Below, one piece after another: positions 17,788 through 27,088 of a stretch of 64,000 bases of DNA (within the stretch, counting starts at the first letter, position 1; every line of letters starts with the position of its first letter). The notes beneath the pieces were generated by a model. It did no database searches, had not been told where the DNA came from, and worked only from the letters and a program-made list of their open reading frames with translations. This stretch comes from Reinekea marina. GTDB taxonomy: Bacteria > Pseudomonadota > Gammaproteobacteria > Pseudomonadales > Natronospirillaceae. The position numbers were made by a program, and so were the translations under genes. The stretch lies in assembly GCF_030409715.1 (NCBI RefSeq), contig NZ_JAUFQI010000001.1, positions 372,001 through 436,000 of the forward strand, given 5' to 3'.

Positions 17788-18380
17788 CATTCATCGGTGA
17801 CCATATTAATCGTGCATTCTGGTAGGCCAAACGAGTCATAAAATACGTAGCAACCCGGGTTAAGGTTTGAATAATAATTAACATTCCTACTTGGGTTTTG
17901 GTCTAAATCGTAGCCAACGACGGTGTAACGGTTTCCATACCATAATTGAATTTGACCGTTTAACGTATTGATTTGTGGCGTGTTTGTACTTGTAATGTCA
18001 CTGGTAATAGTGAGGGTGCTTTCTGTAAGGTTTAGAAAGTGATACATGTCTTTCGCATCCCCGCGCTCACCAGAGCTTTCAGGGCATAAATTGCGCCAAT
18101 CAACTTCTACAGAAAAACCTTCCATTTGAATGAGATGGGAGTCTTGAGCTGAGTTTCCTGGATTACTGGGCAACACTGACAACCCGTTTGCTAAGGCATT
18201 CACTCTTGCTACCGCAATGGCAGAGCGCATTGAGCCTTGCATGCCTTGGAGCACCGCTACTCTTGAGTTCTGTTGTAAATTTGCAAATCGCGGTAAAGCA
18301 AAGGTCGCTAGGATGGCAACGATAACGATGACCGTGATGAGCTCGATGAGTGTAAAACCAGATTGGTGGTGACGTTTCAA
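17784..18380 (-). CDS. Type IV prepilin-like protein
   Basis: A 198-residue pseudopilin or minor pilin. The leader MKRHHQSG is followed by FTLIELITVIVIVAILA, the class III (prepilin peptidase) signal: cleavage after G8, F9 methylated, E13 conserved. The C-terminal domain has four Cys residues, enough for disulfides (one pair CYVFYDSFGLPEC). It resembles MSHA-type minor pilins. No pilus assembly genes are nearby, so it must rely on machinery encoded elsewhere. Confidence 0.88.
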   Translation of the reverse strand: MKRHHQSGFTLIELITVIVIVAILATFALPRFANLQQNSRVAVLQGMQGSMRSAIAVARVNALANGLSVLPSNPGNSAQDSHLIQMEGFSVEVDWRNLCPESSGERGDAKDMYHFLNLTESTLTITSDITSTNTPQINTLNGQIQLWYGNRYTVVGYDLDQNPSRNVNYYSNLNPGCYVFYDSFGLPECTINMVTDEC

Positions 18381-18631
18381 AATATTACTTCCCTGTGACC
18401 TTGATCACATTTTAGTTGACCCATGGGTAAAAGGGCAAGCTTTAGACAAGTGAACATATAAATCACTAAACTTAGGGTAACCTAGAGTTACTCAACCTCA
18501 CAAAATAGTGACTCGTCACATTTCTAATAATGCAGTAAAATCATAGAGTTAGAATAGTGTAGAGTAGTCTTAAGTTTTGTCATTGCTCAAATGATGGCGG
18601 AAATGTTTATCGTTACCTGATTAGGAAGTGT

Positions 18632-20950
18632 ATGAGTCTCATCGAACAAAAAATTGCCAACGAATTAAATGTACATGAGCGCCAGGTGGCCGCAACCGTC
18701 GCTTTATTGGATGAAGGAGCCACGGTCCCGTTTATCTCACGATACCGTAAGGAAGTAACAGGGGGCCTTGATGACACCCAATTGCGTAATTTAGAAGAGC
18801 GATTACGATATCTGAGAGAACTGGATGATCGCAGAGGCACAATTCTCGCGAGCATTGAAGAACAGGGCAAACTAACGGATGCACTCAAAAAAGACATCTT
18901 AACGTGCGAAACCAAAACCGAGCTAGAAGACCTCTATCTACCGTATAAGAAAAAACGCCGTACCAAGGGTGAGATAGCTAAAGAAGCGGGGTTAGAGCCA
19001 TTAGCCGATGCATTGCTCAACGACCCAATGCTTAACCCAGAATCGGAAGCCGCAAATTATTTAAATCCTGAAAAAGAAATTAATGAAACCAAAGCTGCGT
19101 TAGACGGAGCAAGATACATTTTAATGGAGCGTTTTGCTGAAGAAGCCAGCTTGTTGAAAACTTTACGAGACTACATGTGGCGTCACGGTGAAATGCAGTC
19201 TCGCGTGATTGCAGGGAAAGAGCGAGAAGCTGAGAAGTTTCGTGACTATTTTGAACACGATGAGTTGATTTCTAAAGTGCCCAGTCACCGAGCGTTGGCA
19301 ATGTTCCGCGGCCGTAATGAAGGTTTTTTGCAAGTCAGCCTTGTTATGCCCGATGAAGATCCACGCGCTGCCGGCGTTGGTGCTTTGATGGTTGCAGAGC
19401 AATTTGGTATCGAAGATCAGCAGCGCCCTGGTGATAAATGGTTGTTGGATGTATGCCGGTGGACGTGGCGCATTAAATTGTTAACTCATATCGAGACGGA
19501 CCTGTTTGGGCGTGTAAGAGAAGAGGCTGAGCAATCCGCGATTGATGTATTTGCTAAAAACCTTAAAGACTTACTGTTGGCAGCACCGGCCGGACCAAAA
19601 GCCACGATCGGTTTAGATCCTGGCTTGAGAACCGGTGTAAAAGTTGCGGTGGTAGATGCTACCGGCAAAGTACTTGATCATTGCGCTATTTACCCAACAG
19701 CACCACAAAATAAAACGGTTGAATCCGAACAAATATTAGCCGCACTGTGTGCAAAATATAATGTCGAGTTGATTGCCATTGGTAATGGCACCGCCAGCCG
19801 AGAAACTGAACGTTTTGTTAAAGATATGATCAAGAAGTACCCGCAAATCAAAGCGCAGCCGGTGGTTGTTAATGAGTCGGGCGCTTCTATTTACTCTGCA
19901 TCAGAATACGCAGCCAAAGAATACCCTGATTTAGATGTAACCATTCGTGGCGCTGTCTCAATTGCCCACCGCTTGCAAGACCCGCTAGCCGAACTGGTGA
20001 AGATTGACCCTAAATCAATTGGCGTAGGTCAGTATCAGCACGACGTGTCGCAAGTGGCGTTAGCGCGTCAGCTAGACTCCGTTGTTGAAGATTGTGTAAA
20101 CGGTGTGGGTGTGGATCTAAATACTGCATCGGCTCCTTTATTGGCGCGTGTTTCTGGCTTAAATCAGACCATCGCTTCGAATATTGTCGCGTTTCGCGAT
20201 GCAAACGGTGCTTTTGTTGAGCGTAAACAGTTAAAAGACGTGCCGCGTTTGGGCCCGAAAGCTTTTGAGCAGGCCGCTGGCTTTTTAAGAATTATGAACG
20301 GCAAGAACCCGTTAGATCGATCCGGTGTTCACCCTGAAGCTTATTCAGTGGTTAAGCGTATTGTAGAAACGCACCAAAAGGCTGTCAGCGATGTGATTGG
20401 CGATACCGCATTTCTTAAAGCAGTGAATGCGGCAGATTTTACCGATGATACCTTCGGGTTACCGACTGTTACCGACATTATCAAAGAACTTGATAAACCT
20501 GGCCGCGATCCTCGCCCTGAATTTAAAACCGCCACTTTCCAAGATGGCGTTGAAAAAATCGGTGATTTACGTCCAAATATGACACTTGAAGGCGTGGTTA
20601 CTAACGTCACTCACTTTGGGGCATTTGTTGATGTAGGCGTGCATCAAGATGGCTTAGTGCATATTTCAGCCTTGAGCCATACCTTTGTTGAAGACCCATC
20701 TAAAGTGGTTAAAGCCGGCGATATTGTCAAAGTTAAGGTGATGGATGTAGATCCAGAGCGGAAACGAATTGCTTTATCTATGCGCTTAGACGATGACGCC
20801 AGTGAGCATGAACAAGCCGGTGCTAATCGTAGCGGGCAACGGCAACAAAACAATGGCAGCAGGGCAAAAGCACGTTCAAATCAACAGCAACAAAAGCAAG
20901 CACCCGCAAACACGCTAGGGTCATTGTTTGATCAAGTATTGAAGAAGTAA
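18632..20950 (+). CDS. tex: Transcription accessory protein Tex
   Basis: A 772-residue nucleic-acid-binding protein. The order is an N-terminal helical Tex_N region (about 1-190), a YqgF-like RNase H fold (about 325-450, with [16 protein letters not shown]), helix-hairpin-helix motifs (about 490-560, [10 protein letters not shown] and [18 protein letters not shown]), and an S1 RNA-binding domain (about 650-718). The tail after 730 is Gln/Asn-rich and variable. Tex (YhgF) affects transcription and RNA stability. Monocistronic, with a strong hairpin 14 nt after the stop. Confidence 0.97.
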   Translation: MSLIEQKIANELNVHERQVAATVALLDEGATVPFISRYRKEVTGGLDDTQLRNLEERLRYLRELDDRRGTILASIEEQGKLTDALKKDILTCETKTELEDLYLPYKKKRRTKGEIAKEAGLEPLADALLNDPMLNPESEAANYLNPEKEINETKAALDGARYILMERFAEEASLLKTLRDYMWRHGEMQSRVIAGKEREAEKFRDYFEHDELISKVPSHRALAMFRGRNEGFLQVSLVMPDEDPRAAGVGALMVAEQFGIEDQQRPGDKWLLDVCRWTWRIKLLTHIETDLFGRVREEAEQSAIDVFAKNLKDLLLAAPAGPKATIGLDPGLRTGVKVAVVDATGKVLDHCAIYPTAPQNKTVESEQILAALCAKYNVELIAIGNGTASRETERFVKDMIKKYPQIKAQPVVVNESGASIYSASEYAAKEYPDLDVTIRGAVSIAHRLQDPLAELVKIDPKSIGVGQYQHDVSQVALARQLDSVVEDCVNGVGVDLNTASAPLLARVSGLNQTIASNIVAFRDANGAFVERKQLKDVPRLGPKAFEQAAGFLRIMNGKNPLDRSGVHPEAYSVVKRIVETHQKAVSDVIGDTAFLKAVNAADFTDDTFGLPTVTDIIKELDKPGRDPRPEFKTATFQDGVEKIGDLRPNMTLEGVVTNVTHFGAFVDVGVHQDGLVHISALSHTFVEDPSKVVKAGDIVKVKVMDVDPERKRIALSMRLDDDASEHEQAGANRSGQRQQNNGSRAKARSNQQQQKQAPANTLGSLFDQVLKK

Positions 20951-20964
20951 CCATTGCACCTAAT

Positions 20965-20996
20965 CACAACGCTTTCTAAACAAAGAAAGCGTTGTG
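20965..20996 (+). terminator. Strong hairpin after tex
   Basis: CACAACGCTTTCT (20965-20977) and AGAAAGCGTTGTG (20984-20996) pair perfectly over 13 bp with a 6-nt loop. No U tract follows, so it may end transcription with help from other factors or protect the tex mRNA 3' end. It lies 14 nt after the tex stop codon. Confidence 0.65.
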
Positions 20997-21125
20997 ACTC
21001 TGAACTCCCTTCCGTAATTTTCTAGCGCCCTCACACAATATTGTTCGAAATTTAATCGTTCCCGTTGACTCCAACGAACCTAAGCTACAATATGAGTTTC
21101 TAAGAGCAATTTCCAATTGTAAAAA

Positions 21126-21202
21126 GGCAGGTTGAAGTTCGCCTATTGCCAAGGAGCTAGAAATAAGTTCGATGGTGAAGCTCCAAGTAGTGATGAACTA
21201 CT
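21126..21202 (+). promoter_or_regulatory. Hairpin-rich 5' leader upstream of the VOC gene
   Basis: Three consecutive stem-loops lie in the 294-nt gap between tex and the VOC gene: GGCAGG...CCTatTGCC (21126-21150), GGAGCT...AGCTCC (21153-21184) and AGTAGT-GATGA-ACTACT (21186-21202). An A-rich run follows, then the gene's own GGAGA ribosome site about 30 nt on. A possible promoter (TTGACT at 21065, TACAAT near 21086, short 15-nt spacer) precedes them. I do not recognise a riboswitch class. The rest of the gap (21000-21060) shows nothing clear. Confidence 0.4.
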
Positions 21203-21244
21203 AAAAAACCGTCAATTTAGGGCAAACAAACGGAGAAACCCTTT

Positions 21245-21646
21245 ATGGCTAAAATGATCTTTGTAAACTTACCTGTCGTAAGTTTATCGGACTCAATAAA
21301 TTTTTATGAAACCCTAGGTTTTAAAAATAACCCGACCTTTACAGACGAGACAGCGGCTTGCATGGTATGGAGTGAGACCATAAATGTCATGCTACTGACA
21401 CATGAAAAATGGCGCACCTTTACCCAACGTGAGATACCCCCTTCAACGTCAAGTGAAGTCATGTTGGCGATTTCTCTCGATGATAAAAATACAGTCGATA
21501 CACTCACTGAAGCAGCCATACAGTCTGGCGGGACGGGAGATATCAATCCCAAACAAGATTTAGGCTTTATGTATAATCGAAGTATTGCTGATTTAGATGG
21601 TCATGTTTGGGAGCTCATGTGGATGGATCCCTCAGCCATGGCCTAG
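21245..21646 (+). CDS. VOC-family (glyoxalase-like) protein
   Basis: A 133-residue single-domain protein with two beta-alpha-beta-beta-beta modules of the vicinal oxygen chelate fold: FVNLPVVSLSDSINFYETLGF at the start and IADLDGHVWELMWMD at the end. The final Glu fits a metal ligand. Members range from glyoxalases to antibiotic-binding proteins, and the substrate cannot be told. GGAGA lies 8 nt ahead of the ATG. It is the first of several small genes between tex and gshA. Confidence 0.85.
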   Translation: MAKMIFVNLPVVSLSDSINFYETLGFKNNPTFTDETAACMVWSETINVMLLTHEKWRTFTQREIPPSTSSEVMLAISLDDKNTVDTLTEAAIQSGGTGDINPKQDLGFMYNRSIADLDGHVWELMWMDPSAMA

Positions 21647-21715
21647 TTCAGATACCTCAAGTCAATGCCCATAGCGCATGGCTTAAAATCCACCGCTTTT
21701 TAAAAAGGAACTTTG

Positions 21716-22129
21716 ATGCAAATAGCCATTGAAACCACCGTTAATGCAACACTCAGCCAAGCCTGGAATGCGTGGGTCACACCAGATGATATTATCCAAT
21801 GGAATTTTGCCAGTGCCGATTGGGCTTGCCCGAAAGCAGAAATTGACCTTCGCGTGGGTGGGCGTTTTTCATATCGCATGGAAGCAAAAGATGGGTCGAT
21901 GGGGTTTGATTTTGAAGGCGAATTTGTCGCAATTGAGCCAAATAAATCAATACGTTATAAGCTCGAGGATAGTCGTCAGGTGCTTATTGAGTTTATTGAG
22001 GTTGAAGCTGGGGTGAAAATTATGGAGACCTTTGATGCTGAAAATGAAAACACTATTGAGTTGCAGCGTACGGGTTGGTTGGCTATTTTGAATAACTTTA
22101 AGCGCCATGTAGAAAATAGTCATCGCTGA
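21716..22129 (+). CDS. SRPBCC/AHSA1-domain protein
   Basis: A 137-residue START-like (AHSA1) domain protein. The N-terminus has IAIETTVNATLSQAWNAWVTPDDIIQWN, then GGRFSYRMEAKDG and a C-terminal helix beginning GWLAILNNFKRHVE, all typical of the family. Such proteins bind hydrophobic ligands or act with Hsp90; the function here is unknown. The start is the ATG at 21716 with AAGGA 6 nt upstream; an in-frame TTG lies one codon earlier. Its stop overlaps the next start by one base (TGATG). Confidence 0.87.
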   Translation: MQIAIETTVNATLSQAWNAWVTPDDIIQWNFASADWACPKAEIDLRVGGRFSYRMEAKDGSMGFDFEGEFVAIEPNKSIRYKLEDSRQVLIEFIEVEAGVKIMETFDAENENTIELQRTGWLAILNNFKRHVENSHR

Positions 22130-22539
22130 TGGACAACTTACTAGAATTTCACTGGTGGTATATCCTTATTGCGGTGATCATTTTTGCCATTGTTAAAAGA
22201 GGCAAAGGTGGCGTTGTAACTAAGCGCTATGAAGCAAAACTGGTGGCAGTTGAGCCAAGTTTTCAGGGCTGCAAGACAGAAGCAACTTATGCAGTATTTA
22301 AAGAAGGTCGCCCTGATCATATCAATATCGAAATTGATAATTTACCGATTGCAGCAGGAGAAGAGGTTGAATTGCTTATGGATGGTCAGCGGTTCGCGAG
22401 AGTTAAGGTAAACCGACGCTCGAGTATAGATTTTGACCACTGGAGTGATGAAACAACGTCCTTTCCGGTTGTTTCTGGAGGAGAAGACCTCTGTGTGCGT
22501 TTTCAAGGATCAGACCTATTTAAAGGCACATTTAGTTAA
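22129..22539 (+). CDS. Membrane-anchored protein of unknown function
   Basis: A 136-residue protein with one N-terminal hydrophobic helix (about 9-22) followed by a basic stretch and a soluble domain rich in beta-type residues. I recognise no family. It is translationally coupled to the AHSA1 gene through TGATG, so the two products are probably made together. Confidence 0.7.
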   Translation: MDNLLEFHWWYILIAVIIFAIVKRGKGGVVTKRYEAKLVAVEPSFQGCKTEATYAVFKEGRPDHINIEIDNLPIAAGEEVELLMDGQRFARVKVNRRSSIDFDHWSDETTSFPVVSGGEDLCVRFQGSDLFKGTFS

Positions 22540-22579
22540 ATCAGAGTGATATACAACTAACATTATTAAGGGACACACT

Positions 22580-22933
22580 ATGCATTACTTTGATTGTTTT
22601 GTTGCTGCAGTACCCAAAGAAAATAAACAAAAATATTTAGAGCATGCTCGGATTTCCGCGGAAGTATTTAAAGACCACGGCGCGCTCAAAATAACAGAAG
22701 CTTGGGGTGATGACATACCTGAGGGTGAAACCACTTCGTTACCCTTGGCTGTTCAATGCAAGGAAGATGAGAACGTTGTATTTTCTACTGTCGTGTGGCC
22801 GTCGAAAGAAGCTCGAAACCAGGGCTGGGTCGCCATCATGGAAGACCCCAGAATGAGTGAAGAGGCAAACCCAATGCCTTTTGATGGTAAAAGACTAATT
22901 TACGGTGGCTTTGAAACATTACTTGAATCCTAG
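22580..22933 (+). CDS. DUF1428 family protein (YbaA-like)
   Basis: A 117-residue protein of the DUF1428 family, with MHYFDCFVAAVPKENKQKYLEHA at the N-terminus and the conserved VVWPSKEARNQGW and MPFDGKRLIYGGFE segments. The fold is a dimeric ferredoxin-like barrel, and the physiological role is unknown. A good AAGGGA ribosome site precedes the ATG. Confidence 0.88.
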   Translation: MHYFDCFVAAVPKENKQKYLEHARISAEVFKDHGALKITEAWGDDIPEGETTSLPLAVQCKEDENVVFSTVVWPSKEARNQGWVAIMEDPRMSEEANPMPFDGKRLIYGGFETLLES

Positions 22934-22946
22934 TCTGGGTATTGGC

Positions 22947-23867
22947 ATGGAAAGCGCACTGCAATTTTATAAGCTCATATTAGACTCAACGTCTGAACAC
23001 ATTGTAGTCATCGATGAGCAGGGCGATATTCAATTTGTGAACAAGCAATGGTCTAATTTTGGCTTGCATAATGAATGTACGGTTGGTCAAAGTTGGAAGG
23101 GCGTTAACTACATTTCTGAATGTGATAAAGCCGCCGCCATGGGAGATGAATTTGGCGCTCAAGCCGCGATGGGGATTAGAGGGTTGATCAACCAAACGTT
23201 GCCCAGCTTCTATTTTGAATATCCTTGTCATAGCCCTTTAGAAAAGCGCTGGTTTATGATGCATGTGACTCAGTTTGAACTGGATGGAGACCGATTTTTT
23301 ATTATATCCCATCAAAACATAACCGAGCGTAAGCAAGTTGAAGAAGCCATCGCGAACCTCGCCATGGCAGACGGATTGACGAACATTGCTAACCGTCGAA
23401 TGTTCGATCAGTTTTTGAATCTAGAATGGCGACGGTGTAAGCGCTTAGAAAAGCCTATTTGCTTAGCCATCATTGATTTGGATTTTTTTAAAGAGCTCAA
23501 CGACGAATACGGCCACCAAAAGGGTGATGAATGCTTAAAGCTCGTGGCGAATTTACTTAACGGGTTAGCGCATCGTCCTGGTGATCTTGCCGCTCGTTAT
23601 GGAGGTGAAGAGTTTGCCTTAGTGTTAGGAGATACTCAGCTAGAAAATGCCTGCACTTTTGCTCAATCCTTCCTTGATCAGCTTGCCGAGTTAGACATTG
23701 AAAACATCAATGCGCCTACAGGAACTAAGCTTTCTGCGAGTATTGGCATAGCAGAACTCATGCCTATTGATTATGAATCAGAACAAGATTTAATCAAACG
23801 AGCCGATAAACTGTTGTATAAGGCAAAAACCAACGGTCGTAATAGAATAGAGCTTGACAGGGGTTAG
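22947..23867 (+). CDS. PAS-GGDEF diguanylate cyclase
   Basis: A 306-residue cytoplasmic c-di-GMP synthase. Residues about 5-130 form a PAS domain (ILDSTSEHIVVIDEQGDIQFVN and a PAC-type ITERKQVEE end). The GGDEF domain follows, with the active-site GGEEF at 219-223 and the inhibitory-site RPGD at 210-213. I prefer the ATG at 22947; the frame opens at a GTG (22905) inside the DUF1428 gene. The PAS domain probably senses a small ligand or redox cue. Confidence 0.9.
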   Translation: MESALQFYKLILDSTSEHIVVIDEQGDIQFVNKQWSNFGLHNECTVGQSWKGVNYISECDKAAAMGDEFGAQAAMGIRGLINQTLPSFYFEYPCHSPLEKRWFMMHVTQFELDGDRFFIISHQNITERKQVEEAIANLAMADGLTNIANRRMFDQFLNLEWRRCKRLEKPICLAIIDLDFFKELNDEYGHQKGDECLKLVANLLNGLAHRPGDLAARYGGEEFALVLGDTQLENACTFAQSFLDQLAELDIENINAPTGTKLSASIGIAELMPIDYESEQDLIKRADKLLYKAKTNGRNRIELDRG

Positions 23868-23987
23868 CAGTGAACTTGGTAGTAGAGAAAGAGCCGGATT
23901 TGGGCAGCCAACCAATGATAGAAATAATTTGATCTTATTCGAATTGCCCCCATACTTTGAGTCACTCATTATTTAAGGATTTCCGGT

Positions 23988-25541
23988 TTGGCGAAACTTT
24001 CCAGGCTAAAGCGTCTACAAGCGCTCGATCATGCCGCATTTAAATTTCAACGAGGAATCGAGCGAGAAACCCTTCGAGTCGATACAACGGGTACCCTTAG
24101 CCAAACGCCTCATCCAGAGACCTTGGGCGCCGCGTTAACCCATGGCTCTATTACCACCGATTACTCCGAAGCCCTGTTAGAGTTTATTACGGGCGTTCAT
24201 ACCAACTCCGACGAGCTGATTGAAGAGCTAGACTCGTTGCATCGCTTTACTCATAGTCAGATGAAAGGCGAGCATTTTTGGGCTGGTAGCATGCCGTCTA
24301 AGTTACCAGAGCAAGAGCAAATACCTATTGCTCAATATGGCTCAAGCCACAGCGGTTTGATGAAAACCTATTATCGCCATGGCTTATGGCACCGCTACGG
24401 TCGTAAAATGCAAACCATAGCGGGTCTGCACTACAACTGGTCATTACCGGATGCATTTTGGACACAATGGGCGAAAAGCAACGGTGAAACCGATAACCTG
24501 CAAGATTTTAAAACCAAAGAGTATTTTGGATTAATTCGCTCGTTCCGTCGCCACTCCTGGTTGTTACTGTACTTATTCGGTGCTTCACCTGCCATGGACA
24601 AATCATTTTTAGACACTAAAAATGATAATTTGGCATCCTTGGGTGATGATACGCTTTTTGCTCCCTATGCCACGTCGTTACGGATGAGTGATTTAGGCTA
24701 TTCCAATCGTGCGCAAAAAGAGCTCTTCGTCTGCTTTAATTCGCTAGAAAGCTATGCCGATACCCTGATTAAGGCAATCAAAACCCCTTATGCCGATTAT
24801 GAAAAAATAGGTACAAAAACAGAAGCAGGGTATAACCAACTCAATACCAGTATTTTGCAGATAGAAAATGAGTATTACAGCGATATAAGACCCAAACGAG
24901 TTGTAGGCAGTGGTGAGACGCCAATCAATGGTTTGAGGGCGCGTGGTGTTGAGTATATTGAAGTACGTTGTTTAGATATCAACCCATTTGAGCCTCTGGG
25001 TATTAATAAATCTCAAATGAACTTTATCGATTTATTTTTACTTTGGTGTTTAGTTCAAGACAGTCCAATGATTGAGCCGAACGAGTGTTCGTTATTGAGA
25101 GATAACAGTGAACGCGTCGCTCTAAAAGGTCGCCAACCCGATTTAGGCATCTATTTTAATGGTGAAATTGAAGCGATTAAGCCACTTTCAGAACGTTTAT
25201 TGGATCAAATTTATCAATTTGCGGAACTGATTGATGAACATGAAGGTTGCACTCGATACCGAGAAGCCTGTACTGAGCAGCTTGCAAAAGTTCGTGATGA
25301 GAACCTAACGCCTTCGAGTAAAATACTGTCGAGAATTAAGCAAAATGGATCGTTTGCGAGCACGCTTTTGGAGCATTCAAAAGCACTTAGCCGGTATTTC
25401 ACTGCATTAAATTTACCCAAAGAAAAACAAGACGCCTTTACAAAAATGGCCGAACAAAGTTGGCAGGAAGCTCGAGATAAAGAAGCCGCCGATGTCGGTG
25501 ATTTTGACTCGTTCTTAAAAAGTTATTTCGAACAATCTTAA
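23988..25541 (+). CDS. gshA: Glutamate-cysteine ligase
   Basis: First step of glutathione synthesis, joining Glu and Cys with ATP in the cytoplasm. The 517 residues match the gammaproteobacterial type 1 GshA family. Hallmarks are FQRGIERETLRVD (with the metal-binding Glu), DYSEALLEFIT, GLHYNWS and GVEYIEVRCLDINPF. Translation appears to start at TTG (23988), with AAGGAT 8 nt upstream and no better ATG nearby. No gshB is in the window. Confidence 0.96.
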   Translation: MAKLSRLKRLQALDHAAFKFQRGIERETLRVDTTGTLSQTPHPETLGAALTHGSITTDYSEALLEFITGVHTNSDELIEELDSLHRFTHSQMKGEHFWAGSMPSKLPEQEQIPIAQYGSSHSGLMKTYYRHGLWHRYGRKMQTIAGLHYNWSLPDAFWTQWAKSNGETDNLQDFKTKEYFGLIRSFRRHSWLLLYLFGASPAMDKSFLDTKNDNLASLGDDTLFAPYATSLRMSDLGYSNRAQKELFVCFNSLESYADTLIKAIKTPYADYEKIGTKTEAGYNQLNTSILQIENEYYSDIRPKRVVGSGETPINGLRARGVEYIEVRCLDINPFEPLGINKSQMNFIDLFLLWCLVQDSPMIEPNECSLLRDNSERVALKGRQPDLGIYFNGEIEAIKPLSERLLDQIYQFAELIDEHEGCTRYREACTEQLAKVRDENLTPSSKILSRIKQNGSFASTLLEHSKALSRYFTALNLPKEKQDAFTKMAEQSWQEARDKEAADVGDFDSFLKSYFEQS

Positions 25542-25756
25542 TTGATCTGATTTTGACTGTTTACTTATCGATCAGCGGCAATTTTTTGTCGCTGGGTCGG
25601 TAATTGCAAACCAATTCTCAAAATTCACGCTAAAAGTGTGATCAAACCAGCGTTTTCAGTACTAACATCCTATACAATGTCTGCTAAATTGAACGTAAGA
25701 TTCAATATTACTGATTGAGGCCTTCTCTATCTCGATAAATAAAGGAATGAGCTAGC

Positions 25757-25963
25757 ATGTCAGAAACAGAATGGACACTGGAGACACTGAACAAAGGTTA
25801 CCAGCAGGGCTATATGACAGGCCTCGCCGGTAAAGAACGAAGTGAATGCCAGTTTGAAAATGATGTACTCATTGCTGCTTGGGAAGCCGGTTGGGATGAT
25901 GGCGCCAGTCAATACCAGCGTTCTCTCGATGAAAGAAATCGCAGCAGTATGAAATCTGCCTAA
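25757..25963 (+). CDS. rmf: Ribosome modulation factor family protein
   Basis: A 68-residue protein. Residues 12-50 follow the RMF pattern: GYQQGYMTGLAGKERSECQF then AAWEAGWDDG, comparable with the RGYQAGIAG...CPY...WLGGWREA pattern of E. coli RMF. RMF dimerises 70S ribosomes in stationary phase. It is less basic than E. coli RMF and has an acidic N-terminus, so a divergent role is possible. AAAGGA precedes the ATG by 10 nt. Its stop codon directly abuts the stop of the convergent FliL-like gene. Confidence 0.78.
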   Translation: MSETEWTLETLNKGYQQGYMTGLAGKERSECQFENDVLIAAWEAGWDDGASQYQRSLDERNRSSMKSA

Positions 25964-26392
25964 TTACGATTGCACAATAAAATCAGTAAATAGAACGCGG
26001 TCGATTAATGGTCGGCCCGTCTCCTTTATCATCAAATCTTGAAGCTCCCGCAACGCTTGATCCAATATATTATCACGACCCGCCGATGACTTGATTTGCT
26101 CGGGAGATTGTCGTGAAAACAGCATTATAATTTGATGCCGAATAGCATCGGAATGAGCCGTTACATCAAGCGCTGCAGAACTGTCTCTTACCCGAAGGGT
26201 TATTGAAGCTTGTATATAGCGTAAACGAGCAGAGGAACCATAATTTAGCGTAAACGAAGGTTCTAATTCTACATACGAAGGCCCTGTGGCGGCGGGTGGA
26301 TCTTCGGCAAATACCGCTGAAACTAACCCAAAGCAGCAAATTAGGCTGCCAACGCCGCGTAAAGTGCATTTATAAAAGTGGCGAAGTAACAT
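25964..26392 (-). CDS. FliL-like periplasmic protein
   Basis: A 142-residue protein with a signal peptide or anchor (about 1-29, ending SAVFA) and a FliL/stomatin-like domain: YVELEPSFTLNYG, LRYIQASITLRVRD and the C-terminal ALRELQDLMIKETGRPLIDRVLFTDFIVQ. FliL stabilises the flagellar stator. This copy stands alone, away from a fliLMNOPQR operon, and its hydrophobic segment looks cleavable, so it may be a paralogue rather than true FliL. AAGGA lies 6 nt before the ATG. Confidence 0.82.
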   Translation of the reverse strand: MLLRHFYKCTLRGVGSLICCFGLVSAVFAEDPPAATGPSYVELEPSFTLNYGSSARLRYIQASITLRVRDSSAALDVTAHSDAIRHQIIMLFSRQSPEQIKSSAGRDNILDQALRELQDLMIKETGRPLIDRVLFTDFIVQS

Positions 26393-26577
26393 GAGAATCC
26401 TTCTTTACGGTTAATGAGTGGCTTAGGCAAGTATAGGTTAGCTTTATAAATCGGCCACTTAAATGGAAACTTGACCTAGAAAAGGTAAAAGATCAATCTG
26501 CGGTTGAATGCCTTGATGACAAAGCATATATTGAAGTTAATGGAAGGTATCAAAGCTTACATAAAGGGTTATTAATT

Positions 26578-27042
26578 ATGTTGGAAAATTGTAAAACCGC
26601 ACAGGAACGCTGGGGTGGCACACACGAGATGATTGATCGTTGGTTAGCCGACCGACGTGAAACTCTGGTCACATTTTTTGATATACAAGGCAAGGAAGGG
26701 GAAGAAGACGTCTCTTCATCGCTCAAAGCTTTCTGTGAACGTTTGATGGACTATTTATCAGAAGGGCATTTCGAAATTTATGAGCAGCTGTTTCGAGAGG
26801 CTAAAGAATTTGATGACGGCGGGCTGGCTTTAGCGAATGAGATTTATCCAAAAATCGACGCAACCACTCAAATCATGCTCGACTTTAACGATAAATACGA
26901 CACTGATGCCCATATTCATGAGAACTTAACCGACCTTCATGAAGACCTATCTCGACTAGGTGAAAAGTTATCTGAACGCTTTGATTTTGAAGATCAACTT
27001 ATCGAAAAACTGCATAATGTCCATAAGAACGCTGTAGCTTAA
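26578..27042 (+). CDS. rsd: Rsd/AlgQ family sigma-70-binding regulator
   Basis: A 154-residue helical protein of the Rsd/AlgQ family, which binds sigma-70 region 4 and shifts RNA polymerase to alternative sigma factors in stationary phase. The N-terminal segment ERWGGTHEMIDRWLADRRETLV is characteristic. Its position next to an RMF homologue groups two stationary-phase factors, though they are separate transcripts. A bidirectional hairpin follows the stop. Confidence 0.9.
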   Translation: MLENCKTAQERWGGTHEMIDRWLADRRETLVTFFDIQGKEGEEDVSSSLKAFCERLMDYLSEGHFEIYEQLFREAKEFDDGGLALANEIYPKIDATTQIMLDFNDKYDTDAHIHENLTDLHEDLSRLGEKLSERFDFEDQLIEKLHNVHKNAVA

Positions 27043-27059
27043 AAGCGAGCATTGGGCAA

Positions 27060-27088
27060 AAGACACATTAGCTAAGCTAGTGTGTCTT
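27060..27088. terminator. Bidirectional terminator between rsd and lspA
   Basis: AAGACACA-T-TAGC (27060-27072) and GCTA-G-TGTGTCTT (27076-27088) make a 13-bp stem with one wobble and a 3-nt loop. GTTTTC follows on the plus strand and TTTG on the minus strand. It overlaps the lspA stop codon (27077-27079). Confidence 0.85.

Noticed and set aside
21000..21245. c-di-GMP riboswitch because of a GGGCAAAC string near 21220
   Set aside because: Only a few bases match; the rest of the conserved core and the paired stems are absent.
21245..22933. Integron gene cassettes
   Set aside because: I found no attC-type inverted sites with GTTRRRY/RYYYAAC ends between the genes and no integrase in the window.
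25574..25593. Terminator hairpin after gshA
   Set aside because: The 7-bp stem has a wobble, the T run is in the loop rather than after the stem, and no T tract follows.
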